Positions 1 through 8,991 of a stretch of 64,000 nucleotides of DNA are shown piece by piece. Where the stretch lies: contig NZ_LWUJ01000011.1 in the NCBI RefSeq assembly GCF_001645765.1, forward strand, positions 1-64,000. Reading direction: 5' to 3'. A program made the translations under genes and the position numbers. The notes under the pieces were generated by a model that was not told where the DNA came from, did no database searches, and worked only from the letters and a program-made list of their open reading frames with translations. Each line of letters begins with the position of its first letter. Positions within the stretch are counted from its first letter, which is position 1. The DNA comes from Candidatus Mycoplasma haematobovis. Lineage in GTDB: Bacteria; Bacillota_I; Bacilli_A; Mycoplasmatales; Mycoplasmoidaceae.

Positions 1-495
1 TATTAGATTGGCATTGGCATTGGCATATCCATAATTTTTAGGATCTGAAGCATCGCCTATAGGTATGGTCAATAAGCTTTTTGGTATTTTTTCAAGTTTT
101 GATGAGGATGAGGATGAGGATGAGGATTGTGTATTACCTTCTTGTTGTTTATCTAATATTGCCTTATTACCCTTCTTTACTCAGGGCTCTTCCTTATTAG
201 TATCAAATGATCATCGATATCCAATTCTTGGTGTGTATTTAATTTGACTAAATTCTATGTTGTAACTAGGATCAATATCTAGATCCTGAGATTGCTTAAA
301 GGATTTATTAACTAGTATTAAATCATGAGGGTTCGAGTCATAATTAATATCCTCGAACCCTTTGGTTAAATTATCTGAAAGATTATTTACTGATGAAAAT
401 ACTGTAACTCCTAACGAAATAAAGAAAGATAAAGCAGATATTATTACTATATTTTTACGTATATGTACTAGGGAAGTCTTGAGTAGCAAGCTCAT
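1..495 (-). CDS. FtsX/MacB-like ABC transporter permease, N-terminal part (runs off left edge)
   Basis: The first 165 residues are present and the gene continues beyond base 1. Two TGA codons (211-213 and 181-183) are read as Trp. The N-terminus is a short basic segment followed by one strong transmembrane helix (about residues 16-34), then a hydrophilic domain with a run of about eight serines coded by a GATGAG hexamer repeat. Basic start, one helix and then a large extracellular domain is the layout of FtsX/MacB-type ABC permeases of mycoplasmas, but no conserved permease motif lies inside the visible part, so this is an inference. It is the last gene seen of the minus-strand run that starts at infC. 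Confidence 0.45.
101..124. repeat. GATGAG hexanucleotide tandem repeat (4 copies)
   Basis: Four perfect copies of GATGAG lie in the permease-like gene and encode a serine run on the minus strand. A second imperfect 6-base repeat (GGCATT, about three copies, bases 10-26) encodes Asn-Ala pairs in the same gene. Since the unit is 6 bases, copy-number change would alter length without shifting frame. Confidence 0.8.
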
Positions 496-515
496 TGATT
501 GCTAAAATCAATGAG
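491..515. other. 10-bp perfect inverted repeat at the start of the permease-like gene
   Basis: Arms at 491-500 and 506-515 are perfect reverse complements with a 5-base loop. On the minus strand the hairpin lies between the stop of the upstream membrane gene (519-521) and the downstream gene, and it includes that gene's ATG (493-495). It could mask the start codon, separate the two transcripts or stabilise the mRNA. On the plus strand the repeat is followed by a short T-rich stretch, but no plus-strand gene ends here. Confidence 0.5.
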
Positions 516-518
516 ATT

Positions 519-1349
519 TTATTGAAGGCGAGAAGTAGAACGACCGTTTACAAGAGTTGCTACTATTCTTGCGATATATCAAGCTAATTGAAGTAATTGA
601 AAAGAGATTTCGAAAGCAAAGTAATGTTCTCATCTCTTTCTTTCTATTGGATCATTGTGATTAATGTAAGGAACAATGCTTCTCATTCTGTAAAGAGTGA
701 TAATTGGAGAAACAAAAAGCATTATTGCAGATAATAAAAAGAGTATTCAGGAACCAGCACCAGTCACAAAACCACCAGCAAAAGAAAGAAGTAATAGGAT
801 TACGAAAAAAGCAATATATGAGAAGCCACAGAAATTTAAAAATTTATTCAAATTAAGAATTGTGGATTTCTTTTGAATTTGGAAAGCTATTCCAAGAGGA
901 ATTGCATAAATAACTAGGGTAATGCCAAATACAAAAGCGATCATTTTTCCAAGTCAACCAATAGTTGTACTTGATGGTCCTGAAACAATATTTCCTAACA
1001 CACCAATAACACCCATAAACAAGAAGAAGAAAGTACAAGCTAATATAGTGAAAGCGGTAGTTACTAATTTAGAATCAGCAGCAACTGGATCATTCTTATA
1101 TTTCATTGCATAGAAATTAAGTGGGAAGTAGAGCAAGAAACCTATCAAACTGCAAAGAACAGTTCCTACTCATCCAAAACCACTACCACTAATTTGAATA
1201 ACCACACTACCAGCTAAGAAAGTAAGGAAACCAAAGCCAAAAAAGAACATGCAAGCATATTGGAAAGTCTTAATAAGGAACTGTACTTCTGCCTTACCAA
1301 GCGGTTGCGCAAGCTGTTCTTTAAGTCCTCTTACTGTAGTTGGAAACAT
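519..1349 (-). CDS. Polytopic membrane protein of unknown function
   Basis: The protein is 276 residues with about seven hydrophobic helices, made by joining segments across TGA(Trp) codons at 1170-1172, 954-956, 747-749, 630-632 and 579-581. The start ATG at 1347-1349 is the first after an in-frame TAA at 1362-1364. The N-terminus is hydrophilic (about 25 residues) and the C-terminus is basic, with a His-Asn-Asp and Arg-Lys-Arg-Trp stretch after the last long helix. The layout recalls conserved mollicute membrane proteins of the MSC_0882 type, but I cannot confirm a family. It follows the tRNA block by 23 bases and is probably in the same transcription unit. Confidence 0.75.
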
Positions 1350-1372
1350 ACGTTCTTTAAATTATAAAAAAT

Positions 1373-1446
1373 TGGAGCGGACAATGGGAATCAAACCCAC
1401 ATCAGCAGCTTGGAAGGCTGCGGTTCTATCATTAAACTATGCCCGC
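1373..1446 (-). tRNA. tRNA-Gly (anticodon UCC)
   Basis: A full cloverleaf is present with a 7-bp acceptor stem (one G-U), a GCAGC/GCTGC anticodon stem around TCC, a T arm with TTTGATT loop, discriminator T, and a genome-encoded CCA. It is the last of five tRNAs on the minus strand. Confidence 0.95.
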
Positions 1447-1449
1447 AAC

Positions 1450-1538
1450 TGGTGCTGGAAGAGAGACTCGAACTCTCACGAAGTTACCTTCACAGGATCT
1501 TAAGTCCTGGGCGTCTACCAATTCCGCCACTCCAGCAC
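1450..1538 (-). tRNA. tRNA-Leu (anticodon UAA)
   Basis: A class II tRNA of 89 bases with a long variable arm, anticodon stem CAGGA/TCCTG around TAA, and an encoded CCA. It lies 3 bases from tRNA-Gly. It reads UUA, by far the commonest Leu codon here. Confidence 0.96.
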
Positions 1539-1548
1539 TTATTTATAG

Positions 1549-1623
1549 TGGTGACTCGCCTGGGATTCGAACCCAGGACCCTTCGCTTAAAAGGCGAATG
1601 CTCTACCGCTGAGCTAGCAAGTC
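1549..1623 (-). tRNA. tRNA-Lys (anticodon UUU)
   Basis: A standard cloverleaf with acceptor GACTTGC/GCGAGTC, anticodon stem TTCGC/GCGAA around TTT, T loop TTCGAAT, and encoded CCA. Confidence 0.96.
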
Positions 1624-1624
1624 T

Positions 1625-1699
1625 TGGCTGGGCTGGAGGGATTCGAACCATCGCATCATAGAGTCAAAGTCTAGTGCCTTACCGCTTGGCTACAGCCCA
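1625..1699 (-). tRNA. tRNA-Gln (anticodon UUG), with two stem mismatches
   Basis: Acceptor TGGGCTG/CAGCCCA is perfect, discriminator G is followed by an encoded CCA, and the anticodon is TTG in a CTTTGAC loop. Two stem positions do not pair: C27-T43 at the top of the anticodon stem and T51-C63 in the middle of the T stem. The other tRNAs nearby are nearly clean. It is only one base from tRNA-Lys. Identity as Gln is clear; the mismatches are noted as a finding. Confidence 0.9.
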
Positions 1700-1705
1700 A
1701 AAATA

Positions 1706-1791
1706 TGGTGGGCAGGGAGGGATTCGAACCCCCGAAACCATAAGGTGTCTGATCTACAGTCAGAAGCGTTTAGCCACTTCGCTACCTACCC
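1706..1791 (-). tRNA. tRNA-Tyr (anticodon GUA)
   Basis: A class II tRNA with acceptor GGGTAGG/CCTGCCC, anticodon stem TCTGA/TCAGA around GTA, a long variable arm, and encoded ACCA. Its first 10 bases overlap the 3' end of the PlsC-like gene, whose TAG stop is at 1782-1784. Confidence 0.95.
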
Positions 1792-2507
1792 ATTTTAAAG
1801 AATTGTACAGAACTTTTTCTCTTGGCTATCTTATTTTTATTTATTCATAGCCACAATTCTTTCTTTAATTGCTCAAAAAAAAGAGATACTCTCTCTTCCA
1901 TGGCCTTTTTAGTTAAATAAAAAAGCTCTTGAGATTTGATAGCCTCTCCTGCCTTATAAAAAAACTCTCTTCTTTTCTTCTGAAAATAAATAGGGATTAT
2001 AGAGAGTTTGCTATTTTTAAGCGGCTCAAAAGCTTCTGAGAATAAAAAATCTTTTGAAATAAGTAAAGAACGTTTACTCTGAAAAAATAATTGTAAATCT
2101 TGTTCTTCATATATTGCATCTACTAAATCCAATACTAAAGAGGAATTCCCTCTTAATAAGTCCCTATTTAGAAAAGGAATTATGTAAGGATTATCTTTAG
2201 CTAAGAATCGGAGGAGAATCAATGTATCTCAAGATATATCTTCATTAACAAGAAATATAGTTTGATTTTTTGAAATTTTGTGCTGACTCAAGAAGATAAA
2301 GGTTTTGTTTTGGATAAAGTGTAATCTCTTAAGAAAAGTCAAAAATCTTCCATATCTATCTTCTAGAGTAAAGATTCTTCTATTAAATAAATAATCTTGT
2401 GCATCCTTCTTTCCTCTTCAATACTTTATTAAAAAAAGAGGAAGTGAAAAAGGTAATACAAGAAGTCTTAAATAGCAATATTGGTTAACGCGATTTATAT
2501 TTTCCAT
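1782..2507 (-). CDS. PlsC-like 1-acylglycerol-3-phosphate acyltransferase (divergent)
   Basis: The protein is 241 residues, with TGA(Trp) at 2418-2420, 2229-2231 and 1845-1847. Around residue 90 the segment FLVNEDISWD sits where PlsC proteins carry NHxSxxD, and about 55 residues later SLLISKDFLF...FEPLKNSKLSIIPIYF fits the glycerophosphate-binding block and the following Pro-Ile strand. The catalytic His appears replaced by Glu, so activity is doubtful. The start ATG at 2505-2507 overlaps the end of efp by 23 bases. The stop lies inside tRNA-Tyr, so RNase P processing would cut close to the end of this mRNA. The family assignment is an inference from spacing and motifs. Confidence 0.5.
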
Positions 2508-3033
2508 CAGAAGTAGAAACAAAAATCTTATCTCCTACAACACAAAATTTAGGTACAGCTACTACTAAACCATTAACAGTAATAGCTTTCTTTTGTTCTG
2601 TTGCTGGCAAATCATCATCAAATTTCTCTATCGTTAAAGAAACTATTTCAGGCAAATTAATAGCCAATATCTCTCCTTCATAAGTACTTAAACTAAGCTC
2701 TATCCCTTCTTCCACAAACTTTAATTCTTCTTTAAATTTCTCATTTGAAACTTCAATATCTTCAAATGTTTCTGCATCCATAAAATGAGTAAATTCCGAA
2801 TCTGTGTAAGAATAAGTAACATTTAATTTATTAATTAAAGCTCTTTCAAATTTCATTCCTGAAAAATCTTCAATAGTTATTGATCCGTTTTTTAAATTCT
2901 TAACTTTACACTTTACTATACCTCCCCTCATAGCTGTCTTATTAAAGGAATGATCTAATACTAAATAAATATCTCCCTTTCAAAGAATAGTTTGGCCTTT
3001 TCTAAGGTCAATAGCCTGAATAAACTCTGCCAT
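2485..3033 (-). CDS. efp: Elongation factor P
   Basis: The protein is 182 residues, the usual EF-P length. It helps ribosomes stalled at proline stretches. It shows the three-barrel EF-P layout: an N-terminal KOW-like domain with the loop FNKTAMRGG that holds the candidate modified residue, then two OB-like domains ending in GDKIFVSTSDGKY. A TGA(Trp) lies at 2980-2982. The start ATG at 3031-3033 overlaps the dut stop as TAATG, so the two are translationally coupled. Identification is firm from the middle and C-terminal domains. Confidence 0.93.
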
Positions 3034-3521
3034 TAATAACTATTATTTTGTCTTTCAAAATTTATTTTTCACTTATGCCAATAAGCTTCTTCAATTTCTT
3101 TAAAATTAAAGCCTAACATAGCTCCTAATAAAAGAAAATTCTCTACTCATGTTCTAAATTCAATTTCTGATTCAAAAAAAGCTAAAGCATTAAGTTTAAG
3201 AAATAAATTAATTAATTTTTCTTTTGAAGCTAATTTTTCAATAGGAAAAGAAATATTCTCCAAACTATATTTTTTTTCTAAAGAGAATGTTAATAAGAAG
3301 TGTAAGACATCTGCATATTCAGCTAATGCATCTTCTTTACTCCCTTCTTTTTCTGATCAAAATTTAAATACTTTAGTAGCATTGGCTAACTCATTTAATT
3401 CCACAATTAAAGCTAATAATCTAGCTTGAGAAGTTTCTTGATAATTTAGTCCTTTTCTTTCGAAAATATATTGATCTAATTTTGTCTGTCCTTCCAAAAA
3501 TTTAACTCAATCTATTGACAT
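3033..3521 (-). CDS. dut: Dimeric all-alpha dUTPase (dUTP diphosphatase, MazG-like superfamily)
   Basis: The protein is 162 residues. It hydrolyses dUTP to dUMP and diphosphate. The pattern [14 protein letters not shown], then [14 protein letters not shown] about 25 residues later, matches the metal-binding helices of the dimeric dUTPase family, with Glu, Glu and Asp ligands. Several TGA codons (for example in FKFWS) are read as Trp. The start ATG at 3519-3521 overlaps the rplT stop by 10 bases. It is in a run with translation genes, so its expression is tied to growth. Confidence 0.85.
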
Positions 3522-3844
3522 AATTTTCTGAATGAATCAGGATCATGAATAGCCATTTCGGAAAGCATTTTTCTATTAAGAATAATATTTTGTTTTTTAA
3601 GTTTAGCTATAAATTGGGAATAAGTAAGACCATTAGATCTAGTTGCAACATTAATACGCTGAATTCATAAACGTCTGAAATTCCTCTTATTATTCTTTCG
3701 ATCTCTATAGGCATATTGAGCTGCCTTTATTAAAGACTGCTTAGCAGTTCTGTAAGATCTATGTCTATGACCCCAGAATCCCTCTGCTCTGTTTAATACT
3801 CTTTTTCTTCTTTGCTTAGTGCTATATCCGCCCGGAACTCGCAT
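3512..3844 (-). CDS. rplT: 50S ribosomal protein L20
   Basis: The protein is 110 residues and very basic, beginning [20 protein letters not shown] with the typical [15 protein letters not shown] block. L20 nucleates large-subunit assembly and represses its own operon in many bacteria. TGA(Trp) occurs in the FRRLWIQRIN segment. The start overlaps the rpmI stop as TAATG. The order infC-rpmI-rplT is the standard bacterial one. Confidence 0.97.
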
Positions 3845-4041
3845 TAGCCTTGAAGTAATTGATAAGCTCTTTTTATCTGGGACTTATTAAGCATTACACT
3901 TGATCTAGCTTGTCTCTTTTGTTTAGTAGATTTATTTGAAGCTAAATGAGATCTATGAGAATGTTTTCTCTTCAATTTACCATTCCCTAATACACGAATA
4001 CGCTTTGAAAAAGCTTTTTTAGTTTTAATCTTAATTTTCAT
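3844..4041 (-). CDS. rpmI: 50S ribosomal protein L35
   Basis: The protein is 65 residues, the family length. It is strongly basic and starts MKIKIKTKKAFSKRIRV, followed by a KRKHSHRSHLASNKSTKQKRQ block diagnostic of L35. Its ATG overlaps the infC TAA, and its own TAA overlaps the rplT ATG. Confidence 0.97.
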   Translation of the reverse strand: MKIKIKTKKAFSKRIRVLGNGKLKRKHSHRSHLASNKSTKQKRQARSSVMLNKSQIKRAYQLLQG

Positions 4042-4565
4042 TATTTCTTAATAGGCATAAAATAAGTAGCATATTGAATTTTACTTATTTTCTTCAAACC
4101 TTCTCTAGATTTACCGTAATTATCAACTAAAGCTACAAATTGATTAAATACATCTTCTATTAGATCTACTCTAGTTGACATACGCCCTGGCGCCTTTACT
4201 ACAAATTGTACTTTATCCCCCGCTTTAAACCAATCTATTGCTTGCTTAGCTTTTCACTCAATATCATGAGCGCTAATACTTGGTTTAACAGTAATTGATT
4301 TTACTTTACTTACATTCTTCTTACCACTTTGATTTTTCTTTAATTCATACAAATACTTACCATAATCAAGAATTTTGACTACAGGTGGATTACTTTTGTC
4401 GCTTATTAACACTAAATCTAATTCTTGCTTTTGGGCTAAAGAAAGTGCTTCAGAAATATCCATAGTAATGTTAACTCCATCAGGATTTACTAATAGAACT
4501 GGTGAAAAAGTTATCTCTTCATTAATTAAATGCTGTTTTTTTTTCTTTAAATCATTAGAATTCAT
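4041..4565 (-). CDS. infC: Translation initiation factor IF-3
   Basis: The protein is 174 residues, the family length. The N-terminal domain (LINEEITFSPVLLVNPDG...) is joined by a lysine-rich linker to the C-terminal domain with VKPSISAHDIEWKAKQA and the closing GRMSTR segment. A TGA(Trp) at 4254-4256 splits it under the standard code. The ATG at 4563-4565 lies 9 bases from a divergently oriented tRNA-Leu gene, so the promoter of the infC operon must overlap that tRNA. No leader typical of L20 autoregulation fits upstream. Confidence 0.96.
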
Positions 4566-4574
4566 ATTTGTTAA

Positions 4575-4661
4575 GCCCGAGTGGCGGAATTGGCAGACGC
4601 AACAGATTCAAAACCTGTCGACAGCAATGTTGTGGGGGTTCGACTCCCCCCTTGGGCACCA
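4575..4661 (+). tRNA. tRNA-Leu (anticodon CAA)
   Basis: A class II tRNA of 87 bases with acceptor GCCCGAG/CTTGGGC, anticodon stem ACAGA/CCTGT around CAA, a long variable arm, and encoded CCA. It is on the plus strand alone. Its 3' end abuts the stop codon of rpoE (4662) without a gap. It is the second Leu tRNA in the window, reading UUG. Confidence 0.95.
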
Positions 4662-5126
4662 CTAAACTTCAGGATCAAAAGGAGGTTCGTCATCTTCATT
4701 GATCTCTTCTGTTTCTAGCAATCCTTCTTCAATAGAAGAATCTTCTCCAGGTACAATTTCAACATCATCCTTTTTCTTCTTATCTTTTTCAACTGCCATA
4801 TATTTTTCGTAGTCTTCTTCAAATAGTGAATCTTCTGAGAATACAGTAGTTCTTAATTTATGTACTTCATCTGAAGGCATATATTCTTTAAGCTTTCACT
4901 TGGCAAAATTGAAAGAAACAAATCTTGGATCTAGAAGAATTTCTGCATAAAAGTAGCCTATCCAATCCTCCACTTTTTCTTTAGAGAAAGCTGTAGCACT
5001 TTTTCAAGTCTTAGATCAAAGAGCATGAAAACTAAAAAAATCCCCTTTGAAATGTTCTTTTGCTACTTCGTATGCTAATTCAGTTAATAAAGAAACATGT
5101 AAATTAGTATTCTTAGCTTTTGACAT
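4662..5126 (-). CDS. rpoE: DNA-directed RNA polymerase delta subunit
   Basis: The protein is 154 residues. The N-terminal HARE-HTH domain (about residues 10-85) shows the pattern HFKGDFFSFHALW, then IGYFYAEILLDPRFVSF and WKLKEYMPSDE, typical of Gram-positive delta. The C-terminal 70 residues are highly acidic, rich in Glu and Asp, as in that family. TGA(Trp) codons occur in the HTH domain. An AGGAG sits 5 bases before the ATG at 5124-5126. It forms a run with the HD hydrolase, gltX and glyA. The stop TAG at 4662-4664 touches the opposite-strand tRNA-Leu. Confidence 0.88.
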
Positions 5127-5134
5127 TCTTGCTC

Positions 5135-6319
5135 CTAATTATAAAAATCTGAGATATTTATGGTGCTTTCTACAATACTCTCTTGTTTAGTATCTCAAAA
5201 AGAAATAGTTATTTTTTCCCCTCCTAAGGATGTATCTTTTTCTAAGGGATTTTTACTCAAATAAGTTGAAATATCTTCTTTGTTTGAGAAGCCTAAAAAA
5301 AGAGCTCTAAAGAATTTTAACATTTTAAAATCCATATTTGTTAATTCATTAAACAAAGATAAGAAAAGCTCATCAGTAAGACTTAAAAAAGACATAATAT
5401 TTCAGTTATCTAATTCAGAAAATAAGAAAGATATTTTTTTAAAGGGCTCTAAATTTTTGAAATATTCTTGGTTTTCTTTTATGTAAGAGAAAGTCTTACA
5501 TAATAAGTCTTCATATACTAAAGAAGCTCTATTCCTATAAAGCTCTTCATACATATGATATCTAGTAAGTAAGAAATTACCAATCATATATTTAGCTTTA
5601 AGTTGAAAAAAGAAGCGTAAATCACCATTTGCATCTTTTCTTAACAGCGATCACTTAATTAATAAACTAACATCTACAGTACTTCCATACTGTACTCCTG
5701 AATAATAAGAGTCTCTAATTAAGAAATCTAATCTATCAATATCTATATCCGAAGAAATCAAATCTATTATTCATTTATGTTCAGAAGTCTTATTAAAGAC
5801 TTTCTCTATTTCTTGAATATAGAAAAATTCATCTAAATTATCTTCTTTAGCTTTTTTTCTTAATAAAAGATTTATCTTAGTTTCAGGAGAATTAAGAAGC
5901 AATACTGCCATTTTTTCATGATGAAAATGAGGTAATGCTCTCTCTAAAGCATGTGATAATGGACCATGTCCTATATCATGCAATAAAGAAGTAGCAAGAG
6001 CTATATTTATGGCTATTTGATCTTTATTCTTGTCTAAATCGCCTGAAGCAATAAAGTGTTGTGTAAATCTATTACACAACTCATAAACGCCTAAAGAATG
6101 AGTTAATCTAGTATGTGTACAAGAAGGAAAATTATTAATAGTTAGAGATAATTGCTTTATTTTTGCTAATCTTTGAAATTCAAAAGTATTAACTATTTCA
6201 TAAAGTCAAAATTGTTCTTTAGAGAAATTAATAGTTTTTAGAATCGGATCCTTTATGAAAGCTTCTGTAGGTTCTGATTCTTGGAGATGTATTTTTGAAA
6301 AATTTAATAAGTTATTCAT
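5135..6319 (-). CDS. HD-domain phosphohydrolase (dGTPase/SAMHD1-like)
   Basis: The protein is 394 residues. It has the HD-superfamily metal-binding set in order: HTRLTHSLGV (about residue 69), LLHDIGHGPLSHALE (about residue 113) and DIDRLDFLIRDS (about residue 190). This is the layout of dGTPase and SAMHD1-related enzymes that hydrolyse nucleotides. TGA(Trp) codons include 5771-5773 and 5402-5404. The ATG at 6317-6319 overlaps the gltX stop by 8 bases. A role in nucleotide pool control is plausible; the substrate cannot be told from sequence. Confidence 0.85.
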
Positions 6320-7763
6320 TCAGCAAAGCCATTACTTTATTTAAATTATTTAACAAAACATCTCTGCCTAAACATTCCATCACATTAGCTAATTCAAAAC
6401 CTTCTTCTCTAAATGAAAATGCTAATCTAAGTGGTTTGTAGAATGACTTACCTTCAAGCTCGCTAATATGTATTAATTGCTTTAAATAGTTTCTGATCGT
6501 AGTCAAATCTCATTTATCAGATGATAAAGGGAAGTGATCAAGTGCTAAATTTAATATATTTTTGTGTTTTTTTAAGAAACCTATTTGAGTAACATCTAAT
6601 TCTTTACTTTCATAAAATTCTTTAGCCATTTCATTTAATTGAGAAGCGCAATAAATAATTTTTTTATTAGCTAAAGCAAACATCTCTTTCTTATCATTAA
6701 AGTCTCCTAAATCTACTGTAAAGTAATTATTTACAAAGTTTAAGTAATAAGGAGCGGACATGCTTTGAAAATATTTATGACTCATTCAGTTTAATTTATC
6801 TATATCGTAATAAGCAGGTGCAAGGCTTAAAGATTCTAATTTAAAGTCTTTAATTATTTCATCAGAAGAAAAGATTTCTTCTTCTCCATTTGATCATCCT
6901 AACAAAGCTAAAAAATTAAATATAGCTTCCGGCGGATATCCCTTCTTGGAAAGGCCTGAAATAAAATGCAATTCATTGCCTGAACGCTTAGATAATTTTT
7001 TTCTATCAATATCCACAATAATAGAAAGATGTCCAAATTCAGGCAAATGCTCTTCTCATCCTAGAGCATGATAAGTAGCTAATTGATAAGGTGTATTAGA
7101 TATATGCTCTTCGCCCCTTAAAACATGGCTAATACCCATATCATAATCATCTATTACTACAGCAAAATTGTAAGTAGGATTACCATTAGAGCGCATAATA
7201 ATGTAATCACTCATAGAATGTTCAGGTACTGTTATCTCTCCTCTAACTAGATCTTTTCATTGATATTGTTTAAGAATATTTACTTTAAGTCTTATGGTAT
7301 GGGGGATATTGGCTTTAAGTTTTTCCTCTATTTCTTTTTCAGAAAGATTTCTGCATTTCTTTGAGTAAATAGGGGTAGAGTTATTACTAATAGCTCTTTC
7401 TCTTGCTTCTGTTAATTCTTTTTCAGTACAAAAACATCTATAGGCTTTTCCTTCTTTCAATAAAGCATTAGCTATCTTTCGATATCTATCTAATTTCTGA
7501 GATTGTAAATAAGGTCCTCTTGGGCCTGGTATAGAAAAAGATTCGTCAGGAAAAATATTAAGAAACTTTAAATCCTCTTCAAGTCCAATATGTCCATCTC
7601 CTATATTTCTCTCTTGATCAGTATCTTCAATTCTCATAATGAATTTACCTTTATGTTTTTTGGCATAAACATAATTAAATAAAGCGGTTCTTGCTCCTCC
7701 TATATGTAAAGCTCCTGTGGGTGAAGGAGCATATCTAGTACATACTTGTGTTTTCTTTTCCAT
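6312..7763 (-). CDS. gltX: Glutamyl-tRNA synthetase
   Basis: The protein is 483 residues, the normal length. The class I HIGH motif is seen as LHIGG (about residue 20) and the KMSKS-type motif as KKLSKRSG (about residue 245). [11 protein letters not shown] and [10 protein letters not shown] are diagnostic of GluRS. TGA(Trp) codons join three segments. tRNA-Gln is present in the window and no glutaminyl synthetase is seen, so this enzyme may also mischarge tRNA-Gln as in other mollicutes (known for the group, not shown here). The ATG at 7761-7763 follows the glyA stop (7765-7767) by one base. Confidence 0.97.
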
Positions 7764-7764
7764 C

Positions 7765-8964
7765 TTACTTTCCAGATAATATCTTTAGCAACTCTGTTTT
7801 TGTTTTTTTCACTTCTTCTTTATTATTATTTGCAAGTAGTCTATATATACGAGTAGCTAATCAATCTAATTCTTCTTTAGTAAAGTTAAGCGCTGCTAAA
7901 GTAAGAGAACCTATTCTTATTCCAGAAGCAACTGAAGGAGCTTCTGTATCAAAAGGTAATAAATTTTGATTAGTTATTAGTCCTGCTTGCTCTAATATAT
8001 TTGTTGCTTCTTTTCCTGTTAGTCCAAAGCTTTTTTTAGTATTAATTAATAGCATATGTGTTTCAGTGCCAATTACTTCAACTCCTAATTGTTTAAATTT
8101 CTTTACTAAGTAAGAAGCGATTTCCAAAATTTTATGTGCATATTCTTTAAACTCTGGAGTAGTGGCCTTCTCTAAAGCTACAGTATTCATTATTAAACTC
8201 ATTACATTTAAACCGCCCTGAATACCTGGAAATACTGCTTTATTTATAGGAAAAGAGGGGTCATTTCATAAAATGACCGCCCCCTTTCCCCCTCTTAATT
8301 GTTTATGTGTAGTAAACATAGCAACATGTGCATGGGGAAAACAATGTTGATGTAGTCCTGTAATTACGAAAGCAGAATAATGACAAATATCTGCTAAGAG
8401 GTAAGCTCCTACCTCATCAGCTATCTTTCTAAATCTCTCAAAATCGAGACTGAAAGGATAACTTGAAGCTCCTGCGATTATTAATTTTGGTCTTAATTTT
8501 AAAGCTTTATTACGAAGATTTTCATAGTCAATTATGAGATTCTTTTCATCTAAAGAATAAGTATGTACTTCATAAAATTCTGAGACAAAAGAAAGCTTAG
8601 AGGAGTGAGTTAAGTGGCCCCCGCCACTCATCTCTAAACTAAGAATAATATCTCTAGGTTTAAGTAAAGCTTTATATATAGCGAAATTGGCGGTAGAGCC
8701 TGAATAAGGCTGTACATTAGCAAAAGAACAATTAAATAATTTCTTTGCTAATTCGATAGCATAATTCTCAACTTCATCTATATTTTGACAACCAGCATAG
8801 AATCTTTTGTTAGCATAACCTTCAACATATTTATTAATTAAAGACTTAGAAGCTAACTTTAATGCTTCTGGATATATAAGATTCTCAGAAGCTATCAGAG
8901 ATAGCGTGCTTTTTTGCCTTTTTTGTTCTTTTCTGATGTAGCGTAATAAAAAGCCACTACTCAT
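7765..8964 (-). CDS. glyA: Serine hydroxymethyltransferase
   Basis: The protein is 399 residues. It is PLP-dependent and interconverts serine and glycine with transfer of a one-carbon unit to folate. LSLIASENLIYPEAL, then NKYVEGYANKRFYAGC, are SHMT signatures. The PLP lysine region TTHKQLRGGKGAVIL has the THK catalytic Lys. I chose ATG 8962-8964 over an in-frame TTG three codons earlier. The start is only 27 bases from divergent ptsI. Confidence 0.95.
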
Positions 8965-8991
8965 AGAATACAATTAAAATTATCTTAATTT
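8965..8991. promoter_or_regulatory. Compact divergent promoter between glyA and ptsI
   Basis: There are only 27 bases between the two start codons, made almost entirely of A and T. TAAAAT at 8975-8980 is a possible -10 for ptsI, 11 bases from its ATG, and a TATTCT or GATAAT on the other strand could serve glyA. No ribosome-binding site fits, so leaderless or near-leaderless mRNAs are suggested. Confidence 0.4.

Noticed and set aside
922-1113. Plus-strand ORF of 63 codons opposite the membrane gene
   Set aside because: It is the shadow of the 276-residue minus-strand membrane protein and has no motif or plausible upstream signal.
1249-1661. Plus-strand ORFs across the tRNA block
   Set aside because: They lie on complements of tRNA genes; the open frames come from tRNA sequence.
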